The notes: generated by a model from the letters alone, not told the origin. A stretch of DNA of 64,000 nucleotides from Acinetobacter calcoaceticus DSM 30006 = CIP 81.8 (GCF_000368965.1 NZ_KB849779.1:372001-436000), one strand, 5' to 3'. Counted from the stretch's first letter, positions 39,801-49,590 are shown. Numbers and translations are program-made.

Positions 39801-40544
39801 TTAGTTACTCCCTTGTATTAAGGGTTGACGAGAACTAATGACAAAAGTATCTAAACCAGCTTTTCCATCATAAGACGGAATATTCAGTAATAATCTTTGT
39901 GTAAGCTGCACATCAAGCATCATATTGGCATCTAATAGAAGATTTGCCATTTTTTGACTGCGTTGATCACGTATATCAATCTGTAATTGGCCATTTTGAT
40001 CCGTTAACTGCCCATTTAAAGAAGGCATATTCATCCGGTCTTGACGGTCACCAATATTATAAATTAAAGCACCACCACCCCAATGCAATTGACCATCAAC
40101 TGCAGCGAAACCTTGCTCTTTTTTATAATTAAAATCAATATCTTTTAACTGGATACTGTTCACAGGCCATTGCCAGTTCACAATTTGTTTTAATGTTTCA
40201 GGCGCAATTTGACCATTCATTGCTCTAACAAGTACTTTTTTACCAACACCATAGGCCATTACCCCAGATAATTGGGTATTTCCACTATGGATATCCACAT
40301 CAGCCGCGAACCTTAATAAAAACAGGTCAAGAGGTCTAGTTTTCCAATGAATCGAGCCTCTCAAAGTACCGCGCCGCCAATCTGCTTGGCCCTGCCAGAT
40401 ATTTCCACTTACATTGTGTAGAGTTTGATTATTCTTTGAAAATTTAGAAATAAGCCACGTCGCTGGGATCTGTAAAATAATAAAAATTAAAAATGCAATG
40501 AGGGCAAATAACCACCACTTCCACTGCTTAGACTTTTTCTTCAT
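39801..40544 (-). CDS. gspN: GspN, type II secretion system accessory protein
   Basis: A 247-residue protein with one N-terminal membrane helix (WLFALIAFLIFIILQIPATW) and a periplasmic region of the GspN type. Family features are TLHNVSGNIWQGQADWRRG and PLDLFLLRFAADVDIHSG. GspN is not found in all type II systems and its exact role is unclear. Here it leads the gspN-gspC-gspD operon; the remaining gsp genes are not in this window, which fits their scattered arrangement in Acinetobacter. Confidence 0.85.
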   Translation of the reverse strand: MKKKSKQWKWWLFALIAFLIFIILQIPATWLISKFSKNNQTLHNVSGNIWQGQADWRRGTLRGSIHWKTRPLDLFLLRFAADVDIHSGNTQLSGVMAYGVGKKVLVRAMNGQIAPETLKQIVNWQWPVNSIQLKDIDFNYKKEQGFAAVDGQLHWGGGALIYNIGDRQDRMNMPSLNGQLTDQNGQLQIDIRDQRSQKMANLLLDANMMLDVQLTQRLLLNIPSYDGKAGLDTFVISSRQPLIQGSN

Positions 40545-40643
40545 TCAGCCTTACCAACATGCAAATTATCGTCCTTATTTTGAGAGTAGCTCCCTAGTCT
40601 GACATTATGCATACTTTTTCAACATCGCCAATTCACTTCATAT

Positions 40644-40668
40644 AAAAAAACCAAGCAATCAGGCTTGG
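40644..40668 (-). terminator. Orphan intrinsic terminator
   Basis: Minus strand: CCAAGC, loop CTGATT, GCTTGG, then seven T. It lies 163 bp beyond the H-NS gene's own terminator. Confidence 0.8.
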
Positions 40669-40831
40669 CTTCTGTATTAAGACTATAAGTTGAACGTATG
40701 ACAAAATCATGAAAACTGGCCAATCAACTTACTAAACGTACATTTGATCTCAACAATCTATTTAAAGATGAATTTAAACACTCAAATTTTTAAATAATAT
40801 TTATAGCAAAATTTTAAATATTTTCATGCAT

Positions 40832-40862
40832 AAAAAAGCCAGGCAAATTTGCCTGGCTTTTT
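40832..40862. terminator. Terminator of the H-NS-like gene
   Basis: AAAAAAGCCAGGC, AAATTT loop, GCCTGGCTTTTT. It is symmetrical and lies 16 bp after the stop. Confidence 0.9.
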
Positions 40863-40877
40863 AGATCAGCAATACAA

Positions 40878-41204
40878 TTAGATTAAGAAATCTTCAAGTT
40901 TTGCGCCTTTTTCAATTTCAGCAACTAACCAGCGTGGTTGTTTACCACGACCAGTCCAAGTCTCTTCAGAATTGTTTTTGTTACGGTAACGCGGTTCAAC
41001 AGATTTACGTGTTGTTTTCTTACGTTTTTGAGCACCAAACTCAAGAAGTTGTTCAACACTAAAACCTACATTTTCAGCGATCTCGATAATTTGATTATAA
41101 GCATCTTCGATTGCTTGATCTTTTTTACTTACAATTAAAGCTTCAGCTTCTTCTTGTAAACGTTTTAACTCTTCAACAGATAATTCACTGATATCCGGTT
41201 TCAT
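40878..41204 (-). CDS. hns: H-NS-family nucleoid-associated protein
   Basis: A 108-residue DNA-binding protein. ATG 41204 is used because GGAG lies 9-10 bases upstream; the frame extends nine codons further without a ribosome site. The N-terminal half is a coiled-coil oligomerisation region (SVEELKRLQEEAEALIVSKK). The C-terminal DNA-binding domain has the H-NS hook TWTGRGKQPRWL. Acinetobacter H-NS silences AT-rich and horizontally acquired genes and affects virulence traits. It is monocistronic, with its own terminator. Confidence 0.93.
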   Translation of the reverse strand: MKPDISELSVEELKRLQEEAEALIVSKKDQAIEDAYNQIIEIAENVGFSVEQLLEFGAQKRKKTTRKSVEPRYRNKNNSEETWTGRGKQPRWLVAEIEKGAKLEDFLI

Positions 41205-41398
41205 TAATAAACACTCCAGTCTTACAGACAATTCAAAATAATACAGACAAAATTTAAAAACATAAAATCAAGACCAATATTATTTATAATCCATTCAATA
41301 AGCAATAGTTTGAAAGCCGTGTTCATCAGAATAATCAAAAAAATTACCTTTTAATTACATTATCAATTATAAATGACATATATTTTATTAATATTTAT

Positions 41399-41839
41399 TT
41401 AAGATAAATGTATTAAGTCATGTCCAACAGTTTTTTCTAGCTCAATAATTTTTTGTTTTATTTCCTGAGGTATTTCACATTTTCGTTCTGTTAATTTATC
41501 TACGCATACCATAACAGCTTCACCCGTAGCTACGATTTGTTGTTGTGTTTCGCTCCATAATATATAAGCCATACGGAATGCACTATTACGGAGCTCTTCC
41601 ACGCGAACACCAACTTTCAATACATCGGGATAAAAAACGGGCTTTAAGTATTTGCATTGGCTTGAAGCGACAACGGTATATAATTGTGGGGTTAATATAT
41701 TTATCGCTTCCATATATAAAATACGTGAGCTTTCAATATATCGATAATATTGTACATTATTGACATGACCAAAAGCGTCCATATCTCCCCACGCTACTTT
41801 CTGTTCATATATTATCGGGTAGACAGACAGTTCTTTCAT
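41399..41839 (-). CDS. 4HBT-type acyl-CoA thioesterase
   Basis: A 146-residue hotdog-fold protein of the 4-hydroxybenzoyl-CoA thioesterase/YbgC group. The signature is WGDMDAFGHVNNVQYYRYIE, with the catalytic Asp in the DxDAFGHVNN motif (D19/D21) and H25. It lacks membrane segments. GAGG before the ATG overlaps the end of hemY, and the gene begins 7 bp after the hemY stop, so it is probably the last gene of the hem operon. The natural substrate is not known. Confidence 0.86.
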   Translation of the reverse strand: MKELSVYPIIYEQKVAWGDMDAFGHVNNVQYYRYIESSRILYMEAINILTPQLYTVVASSQCKYLKPVFYPDVLKVGVRVEELRNSAFRMAYILWSETQQQIVATGEAVMVCVDKLTERKCEIPQEIKQKIIELEKTVGHDLIHLS

Positions 41840-41846
41840 TTTTACC

Positions 41847-43040
41847 TCATATTTTAAATTTTAAAAAATTCGCATCATTTTCAAAGATTAGGTTTAACTG
41901 ATTGATTAACACTTCATCTTCTTTAAGGGTAGACTTAATACGCAAATAGCTCATTAAAATATTATCTGGATATAATGTTAATAATGTTTCAGCCTCTGCT
42001 TGACGTCCGGTTGCCATATAGACATGCCATTTTGCAAAAGTTAAAACTGGCAAATTCATATATTGATTTTCAAGCTCAATAATTTTTTCTTCGACATCAG
42101 CATAGTCTGGAACCTGTTTAAGCAATTGTTGCTGAAACCATAGGTAAAACACTTCTGGATCAAACTGCTCTTTTAATAAGTGTAGTGTTAAGGCTGCATG
42201 CTGCATGCTCATATCAGGTATACGTGCTAATAGTTTGAGCCATAACAACTTACTGCTATAAGGTCGAGTTTGGATCTCAGACTCTAAATCCAGATAACGT
42301 TGTTGCAATGCTTGTAAGTCATCAATAGAAGCTTGAGCAAATTGCTGAAGAAGCTGCTGCAACCATAAATCACGGTGTTCAGCATCTAATAATCCATACT
42401 TCATTGACCGTAAATATACCCATGGATGTTGCAGCGCTAATTGCCCCCATAAAGCAGTTAATCTTTGCTGGTAGGCGGTTTCTATTTCCACAAGCCAAGG
42501 CGACAACTGATGCTGGTATAAAAATTCAAGATGAGTTAATGCACGGTCAGCTTCGTTTTCAGCTAAGAAGATTTCGATTCGCTGTAACTCGGCCAATTCA
42601 AATGCCATGGGTGGTGATTGATCTAAAGCAGCCAATGCTTTTGGATAGTCTCCACTTAAAACCAGAAACTTGGCATCAATAATATTTTTTAAAAGCCCTG
42701 ATTGAGTAAAAACACGTTCAATAAATACACGTTGGTCTTCGGCAGCCTCTAATAACCAAACAATACCTAATTGTTCATAGGGATGAAGGTTTTTAAATTG
42801 GAAGATGTTTTCACTTTTTCTTTGCTCACGAGAGGAATAACGTTTAATCCAAAGCCATACGAGTTGTGCAATAAAACTTACTACCACAAAAGCAAGGGTT
42901 AATCCCCAGACATTTGTTTGCAACTGCAATTGTCGCCAGTAGATATAGACATACCCCATTCCATAGCCATAACTAAATAAAGCTAAAGCTGCAAAGAGTA
43001 TTAAGCTAATTACGAAATAAACCGACAGGAGGTATTTCAT
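41847..43040 (-). CDS. hemY: HemY-like inner-membrane protein
   Basis: A 397-residue protein of the proteobacterial HemY family, distinct from the Bacillus HemY oxidase. Two membrane helices lie at the N-terminus (YFVISLILFAALALFSYGYG and VWGLTLAFVVVSFIAQLVWL). The rest is an all-helical TPR-like domain facing the cytosol or periplasm (for example DYPKALAALDQSP and EADRALTHLEFLYQ). Its role in heme metabolism is inferred from its constant position after hemCDX. It follows hemX by 9 bp with AGGAGG before the start. Confidence 0.85.
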   Translation of the reverse strand: MKYLLSVYFVISLILFAALALFSYGYGMGYVYIYWRQLQLQTNVWGLTLAFVVVSFIAQLVWLWIKRYSSREQRKSENIFQFKNLHPYEQLGIVWLLEAAEDQRVFIERVFTQSGLLKNIIDAKFLVLSGDYPKALAALDQSPPMAFELAELQRIEIFLAENEADRALTHLEFLYQHQLSPWLVEIETAYQQRLTALWGQLALQHPWVYLRSMKYGLLDAEHRDLWLQQLLQQFAQASIDDLQALQQRYLDLESEIQTRPYSSKLLWLKLLARIPDMSMQHAALTLHLLKEQFDPEVFYLWFQQQLLKQVPDYADVEEKIIELENQYMNLPVLTFAKWHVYMATGRQAEAETLLTLYPDNILMSYLRIKSTLKEDEVLINQLNLIFENDANFLKFKI

Positions 43041-43049
43041 ATCTCCTCC

Positions 43050-43892
43050 TTATGAACCAATTAGACCAAGTGTAGATAATTTAGGAACAGGCACTACCGA
43101 TAAATTTGCCACTTTAGCAATACGTTTTTTTAACCGCTGACTCGTTGCATCAGGCATTTCATCTAGCTTTTGCATCACCGATTGCAACTCATTTTGGTAC
43201 TCTGTCATTTTCCCTTGATTTAGTGCCTGTTCAGCAATTAATAATCTTAATTGCACTTCTTTGAGCACTACACTTCGATTCATTAAATTAATAGACGGCG
43301 TTTCTACTTTTTCTATACGGAACCATTTTTTCCACCAAGACACAGACTCGGATTGATCCATCTCAAGTTTAGGCTGAACTAAGGCTTGCTGAATATTTTT
43401 ATCAATACTCTGTAATAAATCGTCAATCAATTGATGGCGTTGATTTTGGGCCAATGTGAATTGTTGAACTGCCTGTTTATCCTGCTCAAGCGATTGGTTC
43501 AAGCTATGTTGCAATGCAGGGGCAATTTCATAGTGTAGAAGAGATTGCTGTAACTGGTTTAATTGATCAACTGCGTAAATCAATTGTTGCTGATCAATTG
43601 CAAATTGAATTAAATCTAACTTTTGTTTAATTAAAACTGTAGGGGCAATACCCATCGGCGGGACTTCTAAATGGCCGGCCGGACTCAGTTTATTCCCTGT
43701 ATTTACAGGTTGATTCTGTAATTGTCGTTGTAAAGCAACCAATTGATCATTTAGATTGGCATAGTGCTGTTCTGATTGAAGCAAACTTTGCTTAAGCTCG
43801 GGAACAGTACGAGAAATTTGCCACATATCGTAACTGAGCTTAGCCAACCAAGCCACGCCCAGTAAAATGATGATAGAAACAAGTTTTCTCAT
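43050..43892 (-). CDS. hemX: HemX-like membrane protein (putative uroporphyrinogen-III C-methyltransferase family)
   Basis: A 280-residue protein with one N-terminal membrane helix (LVSIIILLGVAWLAKLSYDM) and a Gln-rich coiled-coil periplasmic domain. It keeps the HemX region WWKKWFRIEKVETPS followed by RSVVLKEVQLRLLIAEQALN. The family is often labelled uroporphyrinogen-III methyltransferase, but the domain is not a methyltransferase fold and the label comes from fusions and gene context. It sits between hemD and hemY with 8-9-bp gaps. Confidence 0.85.
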   Translation of the reverse strand: MRKLVSIIILLGVAWLAKLSYDMWQISRTVPELKQSLLQSEQHYANLNDQLVALQRQLQNQPVNTGNKLSPAGHLEVPPMGIAPTVLIKQKLDLIQFAIDQQQLIYAVDQLNQLQQSLLHYEIAPALQHSLNQSLEQDKQAVQQFTLAQNQRHQLIDDLLQSIDKNIQQALVQPKLEMDQSESVSWWKKWFRIEKVETPSINLMNRSVVLKEVQLRLLIAEQALNQGKMTEYQNELQSVMQKLDEMPDATSQRLKKRIAKVANLSVVPVPKLSTLGLIGS

Positions 43893-43900
43893 ACGAATCC

Positions 43901-44668
43901 TTATAATGCCTGAATGTGATGAATCATCCCCGAAGGCGATAAATTTTCAAGTTGAATAATGTGAAAATGAGCCTGTTGCTGATCGCGATATTCTTTAACA
44001 ATTTGAAAAAGACGTGGTCCTAAAACCAAATATACACAATCAAGTTGTACATTATTTTTTGAACAAAGCTCTAACCAATACTTCCAGCTCGCCTCACTCG
44101 TAATTAAGACCAGCCATTTGTTTAAATTATAATTTGAATTCTGTGTCAGATGTTTGAATGTGGAATATGAGGCTTCTGGGCACTGCCGATGATATAAAAC
44201 GAAATTTAAAATCTGGATGCCTTGCTGCTGCAAAGTCTCCATCATGAATTGACGGCCACCTTCTCCTCGCCAAAAAGCGACGCTACCAGCTTGTTTCATA
44301 TTATGGAGAATAGGGAGATTCAACATTCCCTCAGAGGTTTCAACATCTGGAATATGTGCTTCTATTCCATATCCATTTAGACAATTGGCCGTTGACTGCC
44401 CAACAGCAATCCACTGAATATGTTTTAAATCACTGAGCTTTAAACCGCTTTGCAGTAAATACTTCATCCCCACATCAACAGCGGTTGGACTCACTACAAC
44501 GATAGCTTGTGCCTTAACTAATTGTTGGTAAAGCTGAAGTAAATGTTCGAAAAAAGGTTTAGCAACGAGTTCTAAAAGAGGTAAAGACTCAACCTGACAA
44601 CCTTCATTTTGCAAAACTTCTGTTAATTCTGCAGCCCGAGAATCAGGTCGAGTATTAATAAACAACAT
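43901..44668 (-). CDS. hemD: HemD, uroporphyrinogen-III synthase
   Basis: A 255-residue enzyme that cyclises hydroxymethylbilane with inversion of ring D to give uroporphyrinogen III. The sequence is typically variable but shows family landmarks: LFINTRPDSRAAELTEVL at the N-terminus, VVSPTAVDVGMKYLL, IAVGQSTANCLNGYGIEAHIP with VETSEGML, and WRGEGGRQFMMETLQ. It begins 3 bp after hemC, so the two consecutive pathway enzymes are translationally close. Confidence 0.9.
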   Translation of the reverse strand: MLFINTRPDSRAAELTEVLQNEGCQVESLPLLELVAKPFFEHLLQLYQQLVKAQAIVVVSPTAVDVGMKYLLQSGLKLSDLKHIQWIAVGQSTANCLNGYGIEAHIPDVETSEGMLNLPILHNMKQAGSVAFWRGEGGRQFMMETLQQQGIQILNFVLYHRQCPEASYSTFKHLTQNSNYNLNKWLVLITSEASWKYWLELCSKNNVQLDCVYLVLGPRLFQIVKEYRDQQQAHFHIIQLENLSPSGMIHHIQAL

Positions 44669-44671
44669 AGC

Positions 44672-45589
44672 TTAGTAGAGAGCCTTTAATAGCTCACCAG
44701 CACCTTGATCAAGTAAGTTTCGAGCAAGGTTTTCACCCAATTGCTGAGCATTGCTGGCTTCATCTGTCAGTTCAGCACGTAATAATGTTTGACCATCAGC
44801 ACTTCCGACACGACCTTCAATATGGATTTGTCCATTGTGTAGTGTGGCATAACCTGCAATTGGGACCTGACAGCCGCCTTCAAGATAAGCATTAAAGGCA
44901 CGCTCAGCACGCACACAAACATCTGTTTCTTGGTGTAATAACGGTTGAATTAAAGCTAATACTTCGCTGTCAGCTGCCCGGCATTCCAAACCCAATGCAC
45001 CTTGCCCCACAGCAGGTAAGCTAATATCTGGTGTTAAACAATGACGAATACGTTCTGACAACCCTAAACGTTTCAAACCAGCACTAGCCAAAATAATGGC
45101 ATCGTATTCACCATCATCTAGCTTCGCTAAACGTGTTCCAACATTTCCACGCAAATCAATAATTTGCAAATCAGGGCGTTGTTTTAAAATCTGAGATTTA
45201 CGACGTAAACTTGATGTACCAACTTTTGCACCTTGAGGTAGATCAGCAAATTTTTCAAATTGATTTGAAACGAAAGCATCTAATGGATCTTCACGTTCAC
45301 AAATTACTGCCAAGGTTAAACCTTCTGGTAAAGCCATCGGGACATCTTTCATTGAATGTACGGCTAAATCTGCACGCCCATCTAAAAGTGCTGCTTCTAA
45401 CTCTTTAACAAACAGCCCTTTCCCACCAATTTTTGCTAAAGGCGTATCTAAAATTTTATCGCCCTGCGTGACAAATTTGACCAACTCCACCGTTAAATCC
45501 GGGTGAAGCTCCTGTAATCGGGCACGAATATATTCTGCCTGCCAAAGAGCAAGTGGGCTTTGTCGTGTAGCAATTTTCAAGGTTTTCAT
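44672..45589 (-). CDS. hemC: HemC, porphobilinogen deaminase (hydroxymethylbilane synthase)
   Basis: A 305-residue enzyme that joins four porphobilinogens into hydroxymethylbilane. ATG 45589 begins [20 protein letters not shown], the conserved N-terminus; the frame runs nine codons further without support. The dipyrromethane cofactor cysteine is in [12 protein letters not shown]. Other motifs include [14 protein letters not shown] and [20 protein letters not shown]. It is the first hem gene, 101 bp after the AlgR-like regulator. Confidence 0.96.
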   Translation of the reverse strand: MKTLKIATRQSPLALWQAEYIRARLQELHPDLTVELVKFVTQGDKILDTPLAKIGGKGLFVKELEAALLDGRADLAVHSMKDVPMALPEGLTLAVICEREDPLDAFVSNQFEKFADLPQGAKVGTSSLRRKSQILKQRPDLQIIDLRGNVGTRLAKLDDGEYDAIILASAGLKRLGLSERIRHCLTPDISLPAVGQGALGLECRAADSEVLALIQPLLHQETDVCVRAERAFNAYLEGGCQVPIAGYATLHNGQIHIEGRVGSADGQTLLRAELTDEASNAQQLGENLARNLLDQGAGELLKALY

Positions 45590-45690
45590 AAATTCAAGCA
45601 TGGGCTGGTCAAACAATACACCCTAAACTTAACTTGATCCCTTAAAATTGCAAGTAAAATCTCGCACGTCCAAGATAACTCTTTTTAAGT

Positions 45691-46431
45691 TTAGAGCTGA
45701 TGAATCCGGTCTCTAAGCATAGATAAATGTCGACGGCTCACCGAAAGTCGTTCATCTAAACCACGTAATCGAACCTGATATTGCCCCGAACTGACCAACT
45801 CCAATCCATCTAAATAGGCAACAGCAACCAACGCATTGCGATGAATACGAATGAATTGATCTGCAAATTCGGTTTCAAGCTCTTTTAATGTTTCATCAAT
45901 TAATACACTGCCATTTTGGTGACGCACCGTGACATATTTCTGATCTGCTAAAAAATAATAAATATTCTCAACAGGAATCAGCTCAACCCCACGATAGGTT
46001 TTTGCGGCAATTTGATGTCGCTGTGTTTTTAGATCATGTAAAAAATCATGTTGCGGCAAAGCATTGAGCTGTGCTCGAGTAAGCTGCGTCAGTTGACTAA
46101 AAACTTGTTCAAGTTCTTGAGGGTCAATCGGTTTAAGAAGATAAGCTTGAGCCTGAGATTTAAACGCTTCCAATGCATGTTGATCATAGGCTGTACAAAA
46201 TACAATCGCAGGTCTAGGGCTCAGCTGACTTAACTGTTCTGCACAGACAAGACCATTCATACCTGGCATTTGAATATCAAGTAAGATTACATCCGGTTGA
46301 TGAAGCCGCGCCTGTTCCAAGGCTTCCTGTCCATGATGAGCCGTTGATACAACTTCATGTCCCATCTTTGAAACTAAACGTGATAATCGCTCCACTGCAA
46401 GTGGTTCGTCATCACAAATCAGCACCTTCAT
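45691..46431 (-). CDS. algR: AlgR-like LytTR-family response regulator
   Basis: A 246-residue response regulator. The receiver domain (about 1-118) has the acidic pair DDE near residue 7, the phospho-acceptor Asp in VILLDIQMPGMNG, and the Lys of YLLKPID. The C-terminal LytTR DNA-binding domain (about 140-245) shows IYYFLADQKYVTVRHQNGSV and FIRIHRNALVAV. In Pseudomonas the equivalent AlgR-FimS pair controls alginate, pili and virulence; the target genes here are unknown. It is followed by hemC and preceded by its kinase, the same order as algZR-hemCD in Pseudomonas. Confidence 0.9.
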   Translation of the reverse strand: MKVLICDDEPLAVERLSRLVSKMGHEVVSTAHHGQEALEQARLHQPDVILLDIQMPGMNGLVCAEQLSQLSPRPAIVFCTAYDQHALEAFKSQAQAYLLKPIDPQELEQVFSQLTQLTRAQLNALPQHDFLHDLKTQRHQIAAKTYRGVELIPVENIYYFLADQKYVTVRHQNGSVLIDETLKELETEFADQFIRIHRNALVAVAYLDGLELVSSGQYQVRLRGLDERLSVSRRHLSMLRDRIHQL

Positions 46432-46491
46432 TAATCCTCCTTGTCACCGTTAACTTGATCCATTTTTTTATGGTTAACTCTGACTAACTTA

Positions 46492-47631
46492 TTATTTTGT
46501 TTGATATTGATAGCTCATAATGGTGGTATATAAGGTTTCACCTTTATAAACCTGAAATCTAACGGAGTTCCCATAATATGCTTTCAGGCGTTGTTTTACA
46601 TTTTCAAGCGCGATTCCATGCCCTTTCCGTGAATTTATTGTATCGTCTGTATATGGGTTGGTAATGACTATACTGACCTGATTTTGCAATATTTCAACCA
46701 ATACCCCTATGGTTGCCTTACCCATCATTGGTTCTACCCCATGAAAAATACTATTCTCTAACAAAGGTTGTAATGTCAATAAAGGAATGGTGATCTGTTT
46801 CAGTTGCACAGGTGAAAGTTCAATTTTCCAATCTACTTTTAAACGCTCTCCCAAACGTACCTGCTCAATCATTAAATATTGTTTACTCAACTCGATTTCT
46901 TCATGCAGACTCACCAATTTCAATTCTTGGAAGCTTGCGCGAAATAAACGTGACAGGCTAATCAACATACCTTCTGCTTTATCTGGGTCTATCGCAATTA
47001 AGCTCACCACATTATTTAAACTATTAAATAAAAAATGGGGATGAATCCGCGCTTGCATAGCCTGAATACGGGCATTTAACTCTGCATATTGTTGATGTAG
47101 CCATTGCTCTCTCACATAGAGATAGCGCAAGCAGAAAGCCCCCAGTAATATCCCGTAGCTTAGATATAAAGGCACATTGCTAAAATAAGTGCTCCAGCCC
47201 TGTGTTAAAGAAGCATGTTTATTTAAAAGACCAAACTGAAAAAAATTACTTATTAAGGTCGTCAAAACAACAATAGCTTGCAGCATGACAAAACCGATAG
47301 CCAAGGCAAATTCTTGACGTAACCCACTAAAAAAATGCTGAAAGCGTTCAACCAAGGCAAAAAACGACAATATTACCCAGTTAATAAAAACGATGTACTG
47401 TAAAAGACGTCCACCGCTTAATGCTTGCCATGACTGAGCTTCAGCCAGTGCCAAAACCAGTGCCAAAATGTTACTTGCGATAATTAATTCGAATAAGTGT
47501 TGCCAACGACCGTTTTTCGTAAAAAAATAGGAGGAATTTTGATTTCGGTATGCTGTAGGAAACAACTTTGTTTGTTGAGCTTCGGCAAGTGATATACTCT
47601 TTTTTATTTTACTGAGCCACCATGACCACAT
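46492..47631 (-). CDS. algZ: AlgZ/FimS-like sensor histidine kinase
   Basis: A 379-residue kinase of the LytS/AlgZ (His_kinase) family. About four hydrophobic segments (roughly residues 48-175) form a membrane sensor without a large periplasmic domain. The kinase motif [18 protein letters not shown] near residue 198 contains the family's conserved His. The ATPase part has [19 protein letters not shown] and [13 protein letters not shown]. Start ATG 47631 has AGGGGG about nine bases upstream, inside the divergent argH coding sequence; an in-frame TTG at 47637 is too close to that site. The gene overlaps argH head-to-head by 10 bp. Confidence 0.87.
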   Translation of the reverse strand: MWSWWLSKIKKSISLAEAQQTKLFPTAYRNQNSSYFFTKNGRWQHLFELIIASNILALVLALAEAQSWQALSGGRLLQYIVFINWVILSFFALVERFQHFFSGLRQEFALAIGFVMLQAIVVLTTLISNFFQFGLLNKHASLTQGWSTYFSNVPLYLSYGILLGAFCLRYLYVREQWLHQQYAELNARIQAMQARIHPHFLFNSLNNVVSLIAIDPDKAEGMLISLSRLFRASFQELKLVSLHEEIELSKQYLMIEQVRLGERLKVDWKIELSPVQLKQITIPLLTLQPLLENSIFHGVEPMMGKATIGVLVEILQNQVSIVITNPYTDDTINSRKGHGIALENVKQRLKAYYGNSVRFQVYKGETLYTTIMSYQYQTK

Positions 47632-49055
47632 CTTCAAATCCCCCTAATTCAGTAACCCCAGACCAAACCTCAGGTATGTGGGGTGGTCGTTTTTCTGAAG
47701 CGACGGATGCTTTTGTAGCCGAATTTACCGCCTCTGTTCAGTTTGACCAGCGTTTTTATAAACAAGACATCGCTGGTTCGATTGCGCATGCTACCATGCT
47801 TGCGAAAGTTGGCGTACTCACAGAAGCAGAACGCGATGATATTATTGAAGGTTTAAGCACCATTCGCTCAGAAATTGAGGCTGGAACCTTTGAATGGCGC
47901 ATCGATCTTGAAGATGTTCACATGAACATTGAATCACGTTTGACTCAACGTATTGGTATTACTGGTAAAAAATTACACACTGGGCGTAGCCGTAACGATC
48001 AGGTTGCAACCGATATTCGTCTTTACCTACGTGACGAAATTGATGACATTTTAAAATTATTAGAGCGCTTACAAAAAGGCTTGTTAGGCTTGGCTGCCAA
48101 AAATGTAAACACCATTATGCCTGGCTTCACCCACCTACAAACTGCACAGCCAGTGACTTTTGGTCATCACCTGTTAGCATGGTTTGAAATGTTAGTGCGT
48201 GACTCTGAGCGTCTTCAAGATTGCCGTAAGCGTGTCAACCGTCTGCCACTTGGTTCTGCCGCTCTTGCTGGCACAACTTATCCGATTGACCGCGCTTACA
48301 CAGCAGAACTATTAGGTTTTGAAGCTGTATGTGAAAACTCACTTGATGCTGTATCTGACCGTGACTTTGCCATTGAGTTTAATGCAGCTGCGTCTTTAAT
48401 TATGATGCATTTATCACGTATGTCAGAAGAACTGATTCTTTGGACTTCTGCACAGTTCAAATTTGTGAATATTCCTGATCGTTTCTGTACTGGTTCTTCA
48501 ATCATGCCACAGAAGAAAAACCCAGATGTTCCTGAACTGATCCGTGGTAAATCAGGTCGTGTATTTGGTGACTTAATTAGCTTACTTACGCTCATGAAAG
48601 GTCAACCATTGGCGTACAACAAAGACAACCAAGAAGATAAAGAACCTTTATTTGATGCAATTGATACGGTTCGTGGTTCACTTATGGCTTTCGCAGACAT
48701 GATTCCTGCATTAGTTCCAAATATTGAAATTATGCGTGAAGCTGCACTTCGTGGATTCTCTACTGCAACCGATCTTGCTGACTATTTAGTGAAAAAAGGC
48801 GTTGCTTTCCGTGATGCGCATGAAATTGTAGGTAAAGCAGTTGCATTAGGCGTAGCTGAAGAAAAAGATTTATCTGAATTAACGCTTGAGCAATTACAAC
48901 AATTCTCTGACTTAATCACAGCAGATGTGTTTGATAAAGCTCTAACACTAGAAGCTTCAGTAAATGCACGTGATCATATTGGTGGAACTTCACCAAAACA
49001 AGTAGAAGCCGCAATTGCTCGTGCCCACAAACGTTTAGAACAGTTATACGCTTAA
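47622..49055 (+). CDS. argH: ArgH, argininosuccinate lyase
   Basis: A 477-residue enzyme that splits argininosuccinate into arginine and fumarate, the last step of arginine synthesis. The family signature [12 protein letters not shown] is present, along with [39 protein letters not shown] and [20 protein letters not shown]. An 18-residue polar N-terminal extension precedes the conserved MWGGRF; an internal ATG at 47676 would remove it, but has no better ribosome site. It is divergent from the AlgZ-like kinase with overlapping starts. yggX follows by 9 bp. Confidence 0.96.
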   Translation: MTTSSNPPNSVTPDQTSGMWGGRFSEATDAFVAEFTASVQFDQRFYKQDIAGSIAHATMLAKVGVLTEAERDDIIEGLSTIRSEIEAGTFEWRIDLEDVHMNIESRLTQRIGITGKKLHTGRSRNDQVATDIRLYLRDEIDDILKLLERLQKGLLGLAAKNVNTIMPGFTHLQTAQPVTFGHHLLAWFEMLVRDSERLQDCRKRVNRLPLGSAALAGTTYPIDRAYTAELLGFEAVCENSLDAVSDRDFAIEFNAAASLIMMHLSRMSEELILWTSAQFKFVNIPDRFCTGSSIMPQKKNPDVPELIRGKSGRVFGDLISLLTLMKGQPLAYNKDNQEDKEPLFDAIDTVRGSLMAFADMIPALVPNIEIMREAALRGFSTATDLADYLVKKGVAFRDAHEIVGKAVALGVAEEKDLSELTLEQLQQFSDLITADVFDKALTLEASVNARDHIGGTSPKQVEAAIARAHKRLEQLYA

Positions 49056-49064
49056 GGATAAAAC

Positions 49065-49334
49065 ATGAGTCGACAAGTATTTTGCCGCAAATATCAAAAG
49101 GAAATGGAAGGTCTAGACTTCGCTCCTTTCCCTGGTGCTAAAGGCCAAGATTTTTTTGAAAATGTTTCTAAGCAAGCATGGCAAGAATGGTTACAACACC
49201 AAACAACGCTAATTAATGAAAAACGCCTAAATGTGTTTGAACCAGAAGCGAAGAAGTTTCTTGAGGAACAACGTGAGAAGTTTTTCAATAATGATGAAAG
49301 CGTAGAAAAAGCTGAAGGCTGGAAACCAGAATAA
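49065..49334 (+). CDS. yggX: YggX, Fe(II)-trafficking/oxidative damage protection protein
   Basis: An 89-residue cytosolic protein matching the YggX family end to end: [40 protein letters not shown], and [20 protein letters not shown]. The conserved Cys is C7. YggX protects iron-sulfur enzymes against oxidation and is thought to handle labile iron. It starts 9 bp after argH with AAGGA before the ATG, and ends at a strong terminator. Confidence 0.95.
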   Translation: MSRQVFCRKYQKEMEGLDFAPFPGAKGQDFFENVSKQAWQEWLQHQTTLINEKRLNVFEPEAKKFLEEQREKFFNNDESVEKAEGWKPE

Positions 49335-49361
49335 TCGGTTTGTTTCAGCTTACTCATCATT

Positions 49362-49399
49362 AAAAAGGCGGGTCTATATACATAGACCCGCCTTTTTTT
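49362..49399 (+). terminator. Terminator of argH-yggX
   Basis: GGCGGGTCTAT, loop ATAC, ATAGACCCGCC, then seven T: an 11-bp perfect stem. Confidence 0.93.
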
Positions 49400-49571
49400 A
49401 CGTGAAACTTACACAAGCATAAAAAGCCTTACATAGAGCGAACAGGACTCTACATGACATAAAAAAGCGAAGAACTTAATATCAATTCATAGCAAGAAGA
49501 ACACGATCCCTGTCGTGTTTATGCACTTGATTTTCTGTCCTGAACTTCCCCCAAAGTTCGGGACATTTTTT
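49400..49571 (+). ncRNA. Candidate small RNA between yggX and phoU
   Basis: This region lies after the yggX terminator and ends in a second strong plus-strand terminator, so it is probably a separate transcript. Its 3' part has a hairpin ACACGA/TCGTGT (49501-49518), a short A/U-rich linker, then the terminator stem. That layout is typical of Hfq-bound sRNAs. There is no ORF with a ribosome site. The 5' end is uncertain; a weak TTACAT (49429) and TACATG (49451) pair would place it near 49462. Confidence 0.5.
49537..49571 (+). terminator. Orphan intrinsic terminator (end of candidate sRNA)
   Basis: GTCCTGAACTT, loop CCCCCA, AAGTTCGGGAC (one G-U pair), then ATTTTTTT. Confidence 0.88.
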
Positions 49572-49590
49572 TATCTATTATTTAAAAAAA

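Larger units (their letters stand above)
40545..40877 (-). other. gspN-hns intergenic region with candidate small RNA
   Basis: A 333-bp gap between the terminator of the H-NS gene and gspN. It contains a second minus-strand intrinsic terminator at 40644-40668 that no annotated gene explains. The 160 bp between the two terminators include an AT-rich TATAAA-like box at about 40800. A small RNA on the minus strand could start there and end at 40644. The gspN promoter must lie between 40545 and 40640. Confidence 0.4.
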
